From assembly GCA_004794655.1 (NCBI GenBank), contig SMMW01000145.1:1060501-1124500 (forward strand): a stretch of 64,000 bases of DNA. The letters run 5' to 3'. The notes beneath the pieces were generated by a model that saw only the letters and a program-made list of their open reading frames with translations, ran no database searches and was not told where the DNA came from. This document shows, one piece after another, positions 43,861-59,700 of the stretch. Position 1 is the stretch's first letter. The number at the start of each line of letters is the position of its first letter. Made by a program: the position numbers and the translations under genes. Source of the stretch: Marisa cornuarietis (taxonomy: Eukaryota; Mollusca; Gastropoda; Architaenioglossa; Ampullariidae).

Positions 43861-46800
43861 CTAGCCAACAGTCAGAGACAAAAACACACACCCAATGGCG
43901 TTACTTGGGTCTTGACTGACTGACTGACTGACTGTCTGAGACAGACAGACAGACAGATAGACAGAAGAGTGCAGGTGAAGGTAGAGTGGAATTGCTGAGC
44001 TAGCTATACTGAGACATAAAAACGTGTCACAGAGAAAAAAAAATAGTGTTCCTGAGACGAGATCTGAACCGAGTACAGTTAGTTCTTAAAAAAGCAAATG
44101 GATGAAAAGAAAGGCAGGCTGACAAGGAGCAGACAAACAATAGCTTTATATAGATAATAGTGACTACAGATGAAGTGAGACAGAGACGGACGATAGCTTT
44201 ATTTGGACAGTGATGACTACAGGTAAAGGAGACAGAGAGACATTAGATTTAGATGGACAGTAATGGGTACAGGTGAGGGGCAATTAATAGCTTTACCTGG
44301 ATGATAATGGCTACAGGTGAAGTCTGAGAGAAACAAACAATAGCTTTATATTAAAAGTAAAGGCGACAGGTAAATGGGAGAGAGAGACAGTAGCCTTATA
44401 TGGATAATAATGGCAAAGGTGAAAGAGAGAGAGAGAGAAGCAAACAATAGTTTTATATTAATAGTAATGGCTACAGGTGAAGGGAAAGAGACAAACAGTA
44501 GCTTTATGTCGATAATAACGGCTAGAGTTGAAAGGTTGTGTTTTCGACACAGAGAGAAGTTTGAAACTGATAAAAGAGAGAGGCAAACTGATAAGAATCA
44601 AAGAGAGAGAGAGAAAGATTAAAAACTAGAGAGGGAGAGAAATGAGAGCACGTGTCTGTACAGGGTCACGTGGCTGTACCCATTCTACAAAAGGGTTACA
44701 CAGGATACATGCAGGTCAGCCGTACCCGACTGGGACAGATCTTCCAACTCACCTGGAATCGACTTTTGATAGCGCATGGCCAGGTTGCCCCCCGAGCCGT
44801 CCGGCGGCATGCCCGGGGCAGGGAAAGTGGTTGTGCTGCGGGTGGTGCGGTATCCACCCCCTCCAACTGGCTCGTTCCTGGCCGACAGCAACGACTCGCG
44901 GTTAGCTGCCCTTGACCGCCGCCGCCTCCTGCCTGCACGTGAAGAAAAGGCTTTAACAAGCATCTCCTCACAGGGGAGGTATCCCTCCGTCCTCTCGACA
45001 TCCACAGGCATTTTTTATTTATAGGACAGCATAGATAGGTCACCATACATTTATTGATAGGAAAGCCTAGACTCACACATTGCTGCACAATGCACGTGTT
45101 ACCACCAGCGGAATCTACAAATCACTATCTACGTCAACATATCTGATTTTATTAGAGGCTTACTCTCCCTTTATCAACAACAACAACAACAACAAAACAA
45201 AAAACAAAACAAAAACAAAACAACAACAAACAAACAAACAAACAAACAAACAAAACCCCGGATCGGTAAGCTTAAAGATGTACACGCGCGCACACACAAA
45301 GACACACACTCACCTCGACACTGCAGGATGATGAGGATGACGCAGAGAGCGGCGAAGAAGATGAGGAGGACGAGACCGATGATGATGATGCTGACGGGCA
45401 GCTGAAACTCTGCAACAACAAGCTTGTGACGTCATTAGTGCTGTTGGCAATGGGGCAAAGGGGGGCGTGAAATGATGAGTGGTACAACGTAACCAGACTT
45501 CGTGCTACTCAAACACCAAGTGGAGGTGGCATGAGCTTTGAGACGAGTTACAGTCGAAAGACGAGCAGATGATGATGATGATGATAACGACGACGACGAC
45601 GACGACTACGTAGGGAGAATATGAGGAAGTGCTGTAAAGGAAAGGGTTAGACAATGAAGTGGCAGGGAAACATGGAAAAATATAGACTAAGACTGGATCA
45701 GGTTCGACCATGCCTTTGATGCTTTTTTCGTATCCACTCTTTTGACCCAAAACGCAACCAGTCGGCCGGAGGGTTAGTAGGCACCTCCACTCACATTCTC
45801 CCCCTTCATTGTGCACAAGGGCATGCTCCAACCGTTCAAACACCAATAGCACACGAGGCAAGAGTTCAGAAAAGTAAAAGCTAGCTGTTGTTATCCTAAC
45901 TATAGAGGCACAGGTTGCTTCTAAGACCTAGGAGCAGACAGGTGGGCAAACAGGTGAGCAGGTTCAGTGAAAGAAAAGTGAGCAAGGATGTGATGTGCTG
46001 AAATAAAAGTTGCGACAGATGGCGCTCACAGCATGAGCAAAGGATCTAAGTAACACAGCTCAGAGTGAGGCTCTGTGACGGGGGCCGGTGGAGACGAGAA
46101 AACAAAGTAAACAACATCTCAAGGCCATAGCACAGTGCTGAGGGACTCAGCCACTGTCTTACGTTATCTGACCTCGCTACTGCACGTGATCCCTCGTCAA
46201 ACTGTGTCCTACACTCGGCAAGTGCACTTCGCCACGTGAGGTAAACGTTGCAATTTCGTTGTTGCTGTTCACGTCACACAAACTAGATACTAATCTTTCC
46301 CACCCTCTCCTTCATCAAGACGGCCTCCCCCTATCCAGTGGTGTCTAATTGTGAACAGTTGCTCACAGTTTTCATCCAAACTGTCTTCCCTCTTCTTTCT
46401 CTTGTCACTAGACTCTCCCATAAACATTTCCTCTCTTATCTCTGCCGCCTGTTGTTTCTTTGTTACAACACATAATTCCCTGAAGACGACACTACATAAG
46501 AAAGACAAGTTCACTACCGTCCCTGTATCTAAATCCAAAGTATATCAGCATCTAAAACAACGATGACACCCGTAGTCAGTTTCTCCGATTACCTGAATCA
46601 AGTCTATTTGTTTCTCTGTCATTATTTCTTCTATTTCCTATTGTCTATATTTTGTCTTTTCTTTCCTCCCTACCTTCTCGCTCTTCTTCTTTGTTTACGA
46701 GTTCCTTCCCTTAGAGGCAATGCTTGAATCGGTTCGTGCTCACGACACGTGACCACAATACCCTTCGGCCACGTGACAGTATGCAAGGCAGATAACGACG

Positions 46801-48621
46801 GCTTTACAACCTACTACTCCACGTGCACTAGCTTCTAACAGTCACAGTAAATAAAAAAAATAAACAACTACAAGACTGACAGCACATGCGGGTAAAAGTG
46901 GTGCAACTGTAAGGGGAGCTAAATGATGGTTGGCAGCTCGGGACAGAGAACAGAACAGAAAATGACGAGGAAAAAGGAAAGAATTTTTTTTGGAGTGGTT
47001 GGGGGTACAAAGAGCAGTGGCGGGGCCAGTCAAACACCACTGGAAGCAAACTGCACAATAGCCCTACCAACCAACCAACCAACTGGCCCGGCTACTGACC
47101 TCTAACCTTCCGCACGAATGGCAAGTGAAATCTAATGACAATCGAGTTACCTGCCCTTCCCTCAGCCCACCCGTTTAGAACCCACCCACCCAGAGCAACA
47201 CTGCATCCCAAAATGTCAAGTCTTAACTGCCCTTGTTTTTATTTTACACGAAGAAAATCTGAATGTTGAATGGAAGGCGGGTAACTACAGAGGAGTAAGC
47301 TAGATCAGGGGAGGCAATAAAGAACACAGCTTGGTAGAAAAGAGAGAACTTGCTTCCCTTTGTACAGGCGGCTAAAATTCCCAGCAAGCAAGTTAGGAGA
47401 GATATTTGTTGAAGACCTTATGGAAGTTGGGGATAAATTTTACAAACACCTGCCAATGATTGTGTAGAAAAGACTTTGTTTTGCTTGTCAGTGCTGTTGT
47501 TGCTGCAAACTGTAGTCTGAGGAAAGCAGCAGCGACTACAATGCACAGCAAGGAAAGCGAGTGTAAAACTTTAAAGTTTAAATGTTCAAGTGATCCTACG
47601 GGGTTTTCTTTCTCTTATGGCGTTAAAAGAACGAGGTAGTGTCTTTGCATTTAATATTTATAGAGCATAATGCTGATATCTATTTATATTTGTAAATACT
47701 CCCAAACTTTGCAACTTATTTTCATGAGTTTTTTAGGCGCGCACTTTGACAGATGGAAACTTTAACAGTAATTTTAGCTCTTTCCTATCTAAATAGAAAA
47801 ATCCTTATGTTCGGAGTTTTTTTCAATTTCTCGATATTTTTTTACCTGAACTGTGCAGGTGAGGAGCATCTATCAAATGTGTTTACACGAAATTCTGTTA
47901 GTTTGGCCTTCGCCTGCTAGCAAGCAGTGTTACTATGGGGTACTACTCCTGTCACTTTAACCCCATGAATACACATTAGTATGTTAATCTCACTTCCACC
48001 CTTTACTAAATCCATGCATCATTAGTACACAACACTGCTAATTCCATGTTAACCCTTATCTCCGGGTAAGCAGCGTTAGTATCTGATGTTAATTTACCTT
48101 CACCCCTACATAACTCTCAAGCATTATTTGTATGACATACTGTTAATCTCACTTTAACCCTTCACCACCTAACAGGCACTGTTACTATGAAATTCCGTTA
48201 GTCTGACGTTAACCCTTCCCTTTCGAGCAGTGATAGTGTTGGTCTTACCTTGCAGTTTGCTTTTAACCCCCGAAGCACGGGGAGGCGGGGTGGCCGCTGG
48301 AAAAAGGTAAAAAGGACAAAATATTTGTGGCCACCAAACAAACCACACAGAAGAGATGACAGAGTTAAATCAAAACCACACACTACACTTAAAGCTCGTG
48401 AACTAAAGGCATATTTATTTCTGTCACTGACGTTAACAGATAGAGAGAGAGATGCATGAATATGGACGAAAACAAAGCACACAGACACACAGTCTACGTA
48501 CAATGTCGGGAGCTACTGTTAATTAAACATTTAGTCAGGTAGACACAGTATGTACAGTAACACTTTGTGAAACAGTGCTGCTTGCCAACGAAACAATCCA
48601 CGCAAGCGAAGAATTCGCTCT

Positions 48622-48653
<32 letters not shown>

Positions 48654-51600
48654 CATACACAACTTGTAAAACAGCACTAATTGCGCGGATCTGACCAAAA
48701 ACAGTTTTTACAAAGTGACAGACGAACTTGCGAGAAAGTGAAACATTAACATAATAGAAGACAAAAAGAAACGCTGTACTAGATACATTCACACACACAC
48801 ACACACTCTCTCACAACGGGGAGAGATCGTAAGACAGACACCCATATAAAGAGTAAGGGTGAGACACTGACAGAGAGAAAGATTAGGGCTAAAGCAGTGA
48901 AAGTGAGGGAAGAAAGAAACACAGAAAGAAGGTAAAGATGAGAGACTGACAGAAACAGATTGTGGCTAGAGTATCAGAGAAGACAAAGAGGCACACACAC
49001 ACACAGACTGACAGAAACTGATTGTGGCTAGAGTAGAGGAGAGGGCAGGAGGGCACACATGCAGCCAGGGTCTCAAGGGAGCAGACGACAGACAAGTGTT
49101 TATTTCAGATGGAGACCACGAGTCTCTGAGGCCATGTCTTGACCCACCAGCGCCCTCTGCTCCAGGACACGAATGTGGCATCTGGTAAATACAGGGACTA
49201 ACAAAACAGACCTAATACTAGTGATCTAGCGATGTATATTGCACTGAATTTTAAAGTTAAAGCTCAGTACCAAAGGTGTGCATACACCAACAGGTTCCAA
49301 GTGTGTAGGATGGACAGAGCTGTAGCTGGATCAAAGGGAGAAGCTGACACCCGAGTGGTTAGAGCGCTGGCGTCCAAACTGATAGTGAACCGGTTCAATG
49401 CCAGGCTAGCACAGAAATTTTCCTCCAGTGGACCCAGCCGGTGGGAATGGGTATTTGACTCCAAAGAGGGTTGGGGAAGGTAAGGCAGCAAGAGGAGATG
49501 GGCATCGCCCTAAAATAAAGCTGGTCCCAAGGAACGACCTGAAAAGGTTAGGGGATGGTCTTGTCCTTTTAGATAGAATGCCAGGAACAGCAGAGAGCGC
49601 GAGTAGGAAAGGGACTTCCAGAAAGTTGATGTGGGGAAAATACTGACACATCATCTGACTAGTCGACCTTTAGCTGCTGGGAATACAAATTGTTGAAATA
49701 TATCTTGGTCCAGTAGAGAGCCTTGTGGGCACAACATACATACGCACGCACAATTTTACCATGTGTGTGTGTGTGTGTGCACACACAGCCACACATAACC
49801 TGTCAAATCCCTCTCGAAGCGACAGACCAGATGCACGAGCTAAACGCCCGGTACCCCTTAATGACATTGATTTGAAGTATCTAATGGCCGCGTGTCTTAA
49901 AGAGCGAGGTCGTGCTAATCGATGGAAGCTGCAGCCAGCGATACACCGATACACGCCGCTCTGCGATTCTCTGTTAGTCGCACCCATCCTCCTACCCTCC
50001 TTGGGCTGCCTAGCCACTCCCAGTCCCATCATCTTCTCTAAAGCCCACCTTCACCATCTTGTAGAGGCTATGTACCACAGCGGGGGCGCAACAACCTCAT
50101 CTGGTTCTGACAGAAACGTCAGCGAGGCCTGACCACCTAGCCACTCCCTGCTCACAGACAGACGCCATGTTGGCAGCCTACAGGGAGACGAAAGTGTGTT
50201 GGCATCTTGCAGTGCTGTGCTCCACATGCGGTTGTTACCTGACAGCTTACAGGCAACACTGTGTCCTCGATTTAGTTTGCCCATCATGTAAAGCAGGTGA
50301 CGAAGATGCTGTGAAGCTAATCTGCATCTTAGGCCTAGATACATGCACAGGAAATTTAACACTTTGCCAGACTTCTTTAAACTATCTTGATATCAGTATA
50401 TAGAAGTGTATATCATTATATCTTTTTCGTGAACCGAAACTTAGAAATAGGGTTGTTGGCATAAACTGAGTTAGTTTTTGGTTAAAAATGTCTGATATTT
50501 GTTTATGTATTCTCCTGCTTCAGTGTACATTGACAGCTTGAAATATAATATTGTCATATTGTTCGTTGTCCTTCCACCTCTTATAGGGGAATAGCTCTGG
50601 AATAAATTGACTGATTTATCGATTGATTCATTGATTGATTAGATTGACTGATTGATTGATTGATTCCTGGCAGCTTCTTTAGTCGCGGTGGGAAGGAGGG
50701 CAAGTGCTAGGCGTTTAGAACTGTTTGAGTGCAGCAGCCAGTCTGTCGTCCATTAAATTCTGGAGGCCGAACCGCACTTTTATTTCATCGGACACGTTAA
50801 AAAACAAACAAACAAACAAAAACCAAGCAAAAAAAAAAATGTATTTAACGGTCGATGATGGTGGCAGTGAGACCGGAAGGGTGTGTAGCTTTGCGCCAGT
50901 CTGCACGGACAGCACTTGCTGTCAGTAGAAGCTAGGGTACTAAGGTGTGAAGCCCAAATTCGACTCGATTCTCCTTCTTTATGCATATTGCAAGTGATAA
51001 CTACAAACAGCAGATATCCAGCAGCTCCGTAACAAAATGACAGCGAGCATGACTTGTCTCCTATGCTTAACTTTTCCAAACCATTCTCCTGCACACAAAT
51101 ACTTGTACTCAGTATAAATCCTGGCATGTCACTCCAATCAGTAAAGTTGTCATATGCCGGTCGTTAGGGAAGCACGTGGATATACGTGGCAGCTGATAAC
51201 CCTCTGCGACTCTCGTTATTCACAGACCATGTAAAACTGCCTGAACTAAGGAATGAGATATTTTGAACTGGCATATCAGACGGTATTACAACCACGCCAG
51301 AGGTCTACCATAACAGCAAGACGGTATTTCTGGATTGGTATGTCCGACGATATTACAAATATGCCAAGCCAGTCCTAAACAACAAGAGGGAATGTTCTGG
51401 GCTGCAATAGTTTTGGGATGATGTGCCACCCGACATTACAAGCATACCCGATGTCTGGCTTCATACATAACATGTGTCTTGACTAGAGGATCTGCTACTG
51501 ACGGGGTTCATCTTCACACTAACGGCGTTCATGTACATACTTTCTGCTTATGGCGATTTTTGTTTTTGTTTTTTGCTCCACCATGTTGTTAACAAGCAGC

Positions 51601-53060
51601 CAACAGGATCTTGCTGTATAGACGTGGCAACGGCTATTGGCGTGGCGAACTAAAAGAGCCAACCTATAGCCAGCTACACAGTCGCGACGCACGTGAACTC
51701 CTGACCTGCAGAATTATCCTACCGCTGGCACCATGGAAACAGTACTGGCGGCTGCTAGGGATGGCCGACCTGCCAGCTTACCGACGAGTACAAGACCAGC
51801 ACACCCGGTGCCAACTACCTCCCTTCACCAACTTTGTGCTTCTCCGGATCCTCAATGACTCAGAGGTAGCGTTAGAAATGAGGTTGAGCCGAGTGTTTTT
51901 CAGATGATAGTTCGACCCTCGAGTGCAGAAAGAGAGAAAGCGGGGGGGGGGGAGTGGCAGGCAGTCCGTACACCGGCTTATATATATATATATCTAACGT
52001 AGTTCAACCTCCCACGGGGGTGGGATGGAGTCTGTCATGCTTTTACCTCGGACAGCACCCGACTTAGTTTTTCTCAAGTACCGTACGGCTCACCACACCT
52101 ACAAAAAATTGCAGGAAGACGTGAGGAGATGAAAGTTTGTCGTGGGTATGAAATGTGAGAAGATGGCTGTACGTGTTACATAGCAGGATGTGAAAGCAGA
52201 TGCCAGTCTGTGATCGGTAGCAGGATATGAACGAGTGAGATGGTGGCGCTTTTTTCTATCGAGCGAAAGCAGCGTGAAAACACCCGCACTCCCACCGACC
52301 CAAAGCTGCTGAGAATGTTTTCTGCAAGTAACTGCCACACAATGTGGCTTCAGGATTTGATGCACGTGAGCCGCACTACATTTCCGCCCATCCCTCTAGC
52401 CTCCAGACACGCGCACACGCATGCAAGTGTGCGTTGATGCTGGTGCCGGCCCTCTGAAGGCTGAAGTGTGTGTGTGTGTGTGTGGTTTTTTTTGCTGCAC
52501 TGCCAACCCGATCCAACGCCACGATGACGCGTGCGACACGATGCAGTACAGCAGGCACGACAGTGTAGCCACGGTGTGCTGCACACGGCCAGTCAAGTCA
52601 CACCCCCTTCTTCCTCATCCCCACCCCCAGTCAGGCACTACACACTCTTGGTGCTGCTTGCGGAATCACACATTCCACCCGCACCCTGTCCAACTACATC
52701 AAGATGAGCCCCCACGTAACGGACTGCGCAGCAAGCAATGTCTGTGGTGCAATGTGTGTGGCACACAATGCCAAAACTGCACGGGTCACCAGGTCAACGA
52801 CATGGGTCCCATATTACTTTCTAGGGAACCTGTATGTTCTCTGCATTCTGTGCAGCTAGGGTCATGTTTGAATATTACCGCGAGGACTTCACTGGCCTGG
52901 TGTTTCCCGGCTAACTTTTAAAAATCTCCGTTGGTTTGTGTTCTAAAATTGTGTTGTTACTATATTTAGACATTCTATCAAACTGTTTAAAATAAAATAA
53001 TTTTGAACGGGAATGTGATGTACAGCTTACCTTGCAATCTTCCTTACAATAGCCTCACAC

Positions 53061-53109
<49 letters not shown>

Positions 53110-53739
53110 GCACCATATTCTCCACAGTGAGGACAACTCACAGACTGCTGACCCCGTCCCACGCCTTTTTCAAGATGTCCACATGTTAGTGTTTGGATAA
53201 ACTGAGCGACAGCTGACACACAACCTACACTTGCAAACATCTAGAGTGACACTGGCAAAAGTATGTAGAGTGACACTGGCAAAAATCTATACCTATGCGT
53301 TGGCAGAAAGCTAGTAGTCGATATTACTCTGACCTATTTGAGATTTCGGTCAAGCGAGACAACATGCTTAGTGCACAATCCATGCTGTGGACATGAGCTG
53401 CACGCGTCGCCATGTTGGTAGTGTCGAGAGAGGGCCAATCAGAGTGAAGGGATCTGATGGCTGTGCCTGTGTGAGAGGACGTTATGTGTATCATGGTATA
53501 TACCCTGGAGGTAGGCAATGTACACACGTATGTACAACCAGCATAACCTTGTCTAGCACACAACCCCCACCCCCCACCCTCCAGCCGCGTGCCTCCATAT
53601 TTGAGGGTGTGACAGCTCAGCTCGTACGCCGACCCATGTCTACACTGTCATCTTATTCTTTGCAGGAATCGTCTTTCCAGTCTGTAATGACTTCACTTAG
53701 AATAGTTTACAACCAAACATGCGTATGCACAGTTGGGTG

Positions 53740-53778
<39 letters not shown>

Positions 53779-54554
53779 CTCTACCTCTGTCTGTCCTGTA
53801 GAAACGATCTGGCAAGCAATGAATGGCACAACACGACCGTCACATGTCACATTCACGGTCACCAGTGACAGACAAGTAAACATAAACATCAAAATCAACA
53901 AACAAATATGGGTGCATACACACGAGAGGAAGGGGCCTACATGGACAGGTTGAGTCCAACAGTAACCAAGGTTGATCACTCGCTCAGCACACCCCGGGGT
54001 TTGAATGTGGTGGTCTTTGACCCCCCTACACTTTATAAGACATCAGTGAAAGGCCTCTTGCACGTGTTGGTTAATGGCCCCTCGTGCACTACAGAGTCCA
54101 GCGGATTGTCGGCACATATTCGTCAGCACAGACACTCATTCATCTCCAGATGTTGATTGCAGAAATTTCTTGATACACGTGCGCAGGCCTCGAAGTTGAG
54201 TCCAGCCGCCACATGTGATGGAAACAAGAGGCCACTTGTCTGTCTCCACAAACACCACCATTGCCGGTGCTCACCGTCTCACACAAAGTCCCTTTCATAC
54301 TTTCCAGTGTCGGCGGACGAGTGCAGGCAGGAAATGTTGTCTCTGATCTTGTTGATAATCCCTGATTATGCTGATAATCCTGTTGATAATCCCCGATAAG
54401 AATGTTTGGCTCTGACCTCTGAATACTGGTTACAGTGACTGAGGTACAGGGACACCATGTTCTCGCAAAGACTGCTGGGAAAAATATTTTGCCATCATGG
54501 AAAGGTCATCTGGGAGCTCCTTCTCTCATACACAGACACAGAATTATCGAAAGC

Positions 54555-54600
<46 letters not shown>

Positions 54601-56653
54601 CATGCCTGCAGGGTACATATAGACAGACACATGAGAGAGGGACAAACAAACGGACAGACTGAATGTCGAGTAGAGCGAGAGGCACAAGGTGTTTACAGAC
54701 GTGTCGCCACGTTCACAAGCGCAACTCACGTTCCGGTGGTAAGGTGGTGGTCGACGTTGTTGTCGTGGACTGCGTGGTGGTGGTTGTCGTTTCTGAAAGT
54801 ACAAAGAAAATTGTGACAGTCACAACTTCGGTCCTCACCTAGCGTGTCACGCTGGACTGATTAAATAAGGTTCTACCTGAGTGGACCAGTCAACAGTGTG
54901 CTCACTAACACCAGACAGCCTGCACTTGCTGAGCCACTCCTACTGGCAAATAAATCCACAGGTGAAAGACCAGCAAATACTTACAATGAAATACAGTTCA
55001 TTCTAAAATAATAGACTTGCATAGAGAATAAACAATTAAAAGATTTCTGCATTCAGTTCATAATAATATTAATAATAACAATAATAATTTGAAATAGCAA
55101 GAAGGAAAGAAGTAGAAAGTGTAAAGTCTCGTCTAAAATCGAAAAACATACGAGGTTCGATCCTCTAGGTTCCACAGAGAAGGGCGGTGGCAAAAAGGTG
55201 ATGGACACAATTGTGTGAGATGTGTACAAGCGGTCACCAGTGTAGGAGTCACGTGACATGTGAACTGGTCGACCCTCACAGTGTGTGTGGGGGGTTGGGT
55301 GGGGATGGGGGAGATGTGTGTGTGTGTGTGTATATATATATATGTGTGTGTGGGGAGGGGCGGAACAAACATTCAGACTCACTGGGCATCATTCAACGGC
55401 TTACAGAACAAGAATTAGGGACACGCCATTCAGTAAACAGTTTTCTGCCCTTTATTACAAGGTGTACTCACATTCATCATTGTGTTCAAGTTCACAGTTC
55501 AGCAGACAGTTTAGAAATTCACAGTTAACAGAAGTTTGTTTTTGTAAGTTTACGAGGTTTTTCCTTAATGCGCCATACAACCCTTTGTCACTCAGATACA
55601 CTGTCTTCGCCAAAGGTTTTATTGGAAGCACTCAAGATACGGCAGCCATAGTTTATATTCTGATATCACACGATATACCACGAACACTAGGTAGTACCTC
55701 TTCTCACATTATAATTATTAGTACAAATCTATCCCTGATATATCGGGCCATAAACTTTCTCATGCTAAGTAACGAAGTATCAATCTCAATGATGTCTTAT
55801 GAGCAGCACAAGAGACAAAGTGAGAACACCCCGCCTTGCCCACAACATTCACAAGCATCCCTTCCTCCTCACTTGCACCACAAAAAACACCCACCCACCC
55901 CAAGGCTACAATATCAGTTTATTATTACTATATTATTAGCAGTATTACAATATCAGTTTATTATTACTGTATTATTAGCAGTATTACAATATCAGTTTAT
56001 TATTTGTCATACATGCCATGGTACATTGCCACAGTCGGGTACATTGCATGAATGTACTAATTTATCTGGTACATGAAAATAGACACACATAAAGATGCTG
56101 CGAAAGATAGTATCAGGAAGAAATAAATACACGATCATCGTATAAACAACGCAGCAGCTTCGTTGGGGTGGGAGGAAGGAGGAGGACAAGCACGGCCGGA
56201 CACGGTCGTCTGCCAAAATAAATTGCGAATCCGCCGACTCCTCTGCCCCCTCCCTGCTCCCATCTTCTGTCTGAGGAGGGTGGGTACCCGGCAGCACTGT
56301 GAATGGGTGAAAGGGAAGGAGGTAAAGAGGAGTAACTCAGTCACAAACGCACCTGCAGTTCTCGTTCTTGGGTCGTAGTGCAGCGCGTGCAAGCAGCTGT
56401 TGAGGCCATGAATAATGCACGTGCATGCGGTCTTGTTGCTCGCCGGTCTAATTAATCGCGATCCGTCCTACCCGTGTCTGGCTAATTAACAGCGCCTACC
56501 CGTACTCTTTGTTCGCATGCGAAAGCAAATTGTGGGAAGTAGCCGAGGCCTGACGGACAGAAATAGACTCCAGAAGACAGTGGTTAAGTGGACTACAACC
56601 ACAGCAATATATATCGTCCTCATGTACTGCTATACTGAAGTGGAAATTCAAAA

Positions 56654-56713
<60 letters not shown>

Positions 56714-59700
56714 GGAGCAGGTTTCACATGGAACGAACGACCAATTTATTCCTCCCAGAGTAGCCTGAAGGCCGGCTTCAGTGTCGTGCGGGGTGACATG
56801 GCCAAACCACCCCACCTTGTGCCGCTGACAGTTGCTAATGGCCCACTACAGCTATTGATAGAACTCGTTCTTGATCACGCACGAACAAACATTTCTGATG
56901 GATGTATACACTAAAATAAAAAAAGAGGGGGAGAGAGAGAGAGGGTGAAATGAGAGAAAGAGAGAGCGAGATTTTAAAAGTGGGTAAGGCGGAGTGAGGG
57001 GGGGGGATTGGTGTTTTATGCCGAGCCAGCAACTAAGGATGTATCACGGTAAGGCAGCCAGCCCTGTAAACAGATGTCACATCTAGAAAAAGAACAGCGT
57101 GCTCGAGACGAGATCTGAACCCAGGACAGCCAACCCACACTGTTTAGGTAACAGGCGCTAACTGTTGCGCCACCGGACCGCCCAAGTGAGTGAGTGAGTG
57201 AGTGAGTGAGTGAGTGAGTGAGTGAGTGAGGCAGTACATCATATAACAGAAATTCATTCACACACAAACCTGCACAACTTGCCATATAAAAGGTTAAACT
57301 TAAAAGCTAGGTTTTGTTCCCTTGTACATCAAAATTTCGCTATAACTGCGCGCTCCTGCGCATGCGTGTGTGTATGTCACTGGAAATTGTCTCATAAATC
57401 TTCGGGCTCGTAACACAAGGAGGTTGTTAGCGACTGCTGATCGTTACAATGTGTGTGTTTGGGTGTTTGTGCGAGTGTGTGTGTGTGTGCGTGTGTGTGT
57501 TTGGGATTGGCACCAGTTCCGTTATGCCGGTGACCGAGACATTAACATCCACTCCCCTTACCCGCCTACGCCATGTTTTCCATACGCACTGGCACCCTGG
57601 GTATAAGGCAGCACGGCACGCGCAGGTCTGTTGCAGATGACTGTCAACCTCAGGCTGACCGGTCGCTGCTAGAGACAAGCACGCGGTGAAAATACTCGAC
57701 ATTTGACCCCGACCTTTTCCTCCGTGGTGATGACCGTTGATGAACGATTGATGCAATTGTCAGATGCAGTATAGAGAAATAGAGAGAGAGAGAGAGAGGG
57801 GGGGGAAGGAAAATCTTTATTTGGGATGGAGTAACAATTAAAGCTTCTCTCAAACCGTGTGCTGTCCGACATATAACTCTCCTTTCACATGAAAAATATG
57901 CTAAACTACTAGGCGACTAGTCTAGTAAACTACTACACTACTTCAAACACAAATGAGATAAATGGAGAAGCAATGGCTAAATAAATGCACACCCTTAGTG
58001 ATTATTTATTCAGAAAGTTCCCCTGGGTGAGCCTGTGTTTTAAAACTCCCGACCTCACGAAAGCCAGCCTCTCCCTCAGCCTCCCCCACGTCCCTTCTCA
58101 AATGACGCCGAGTATCCAGGTTCCTTCTCTGGGAGCAAAGGAAAGCCAAGCTACCAGCCACAGCAGCAGCAACAACAACAGCGAAGGTCTGCCTCTGGCC
58201 GGTCGATAACGACATTACAGTCCGCGAGTCTTGCCGCGCTGCAAGCGGGTCATTCCGGCAAAAGGTCAAAGGCGCGTGCAGTGTTGGCGTCAGCTGCTGC
58301 TCCATAAATTAGGGCTGTAATTACCTGACCTCGCGGGGTGGGGGGGAGGGGGCAGGTGGTTCAAACGGTCTTGTGCTCCTTGCCATCCTCATGTGCGACA
58401 TTTGCACGTGCGAGGATCACACGATGCGAGGGCTTGACGGCAACAGCGGTGAGGTGGAAGCAAGGAAACGGCACCCGACAGTGCACGTGCACCGGGACAA
58501 GCAGGAACACGGTGTACAGCTGGTCTGACACACTACTGTACCACTCTCATGTCATTTACATCACATCATGTCTTTTATCTGCATGTAAGAACAGGCGTGC
58601 ACGTGTAATATGACTTGCAGCACCATGAGATCCTTTAGTCGAGTGGACAGCATTCAGTTTACAAATATAATAAATATAATTACAAATATAATAAATATAA
58701 TCCTTAAACATTTGTCCCGATGTAAGCCATTGGCTGTTACTTGTTGTATGGTTAACTGTCAGGTCGTTTGAATGTCTTTTACTCAAAGTACACCGAGCTC
58801 GCCTCCACCCGGGTAATTGTACAATAACAATAATAGAAAATATTGATTTACACTGTTGTTCATCAACAGCGGATTTATACAAGCATGCAATCAAACTTAC
58901 TATCACTCCTCTAGTCAAAACAACAAATGACAAAACCTTAATAGGAAAATCTTTAGTAGTAAAAATTATTTGTCAAAAAAGACAAAATAACCCCAAGTAT
59001 TTTCTTGGCGATTGGATCGGAGATATTCATATGGGCCAAACGGATACCCCAGTGAAACATTCCATATTTCTACATCTATTAGAAAATTGGAGAGAGTTCA
59101 CACAGTATCAGGTAGGGTATGTATGTAGCACAAGGTCTGACACACACCCACCCCCTCCCCCGCTTTCTTCACACATGGCATTGCACGTGACAAGCTCAAG
59201 GCGCGCCTTTTAGCAACACAGTCGCTATGCAACCGAGTATTGGGAGGAGAGACACATATAAACATATAGGGAGGATGTGTGTGTGTGTGTGTGTGTATGT
59301 CAGTGTCACCAAATGTATTCTTTGCACGCGGTGTAAGACTGTATGTGTGAGCATCACTTTCATTGTGTAAAGTCATTGTGGAAATTAATAACTCGAGGAC
59401 ACAAAGTCAGGAATCTCTGGTAACCACTGAATCATTTTAGAGCATCCTTTCCCTCCTCAAGTTTATTTCTGACAGTAACTGCAGTCGTCACTGACACCGT
59501 CACTAATCTGACAACGGGTCTTCAACGTGGGACCTTGTACGAGTTAGCAACTGCAAAACCCCCAAACACTTTATAATAATGTAAAGAGTTAACGAGCATA
59601 ATCAAGTAGATTCTTTTCCTTCTATGTTGACTGGTCTGGGTTTTCAATGCACCTCGTCCAGTCTTGTGTGCGGACTGGAGGCGCCACCGTCTTGCAGGCC

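Larger units (their letters stand above)
45413..54729 (-). other. Large intron of the membrane-protein gene
   Basis: 9.3 kb between the stalk and transmembrane exons. It holds degenerate tandem repeats (47870-48240, 48945-49080, 51225-51480), a family 3 SINE (49320-49575), CA/GT repeats at about 53062-53108 and 53743-53776, and an ACAG tract at 54556-54600. The plus frame 51611-51907 is unrecognised. No other gene is supported. Confidence 0.55.

Noticed and set aside
48535..48804. Val/Cys-rich minus-strand frame
   Set aside because: Produced by CA/CACG simple repeats.
53240..53290. Direct repeat GTAGAGTGACACTGGCAAAA
   Set aside because: Two short copies only; no CRISPR-like or functional arrangement, and the genome is animal.
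58006..58305. Minus-strand frame with a hydrophobic Ala/Val run, a possible alternative leader for the membrane gene
   Set aside because: The run comes from a CAG-type repeat read in another frame and no donor follows at a useful distance.
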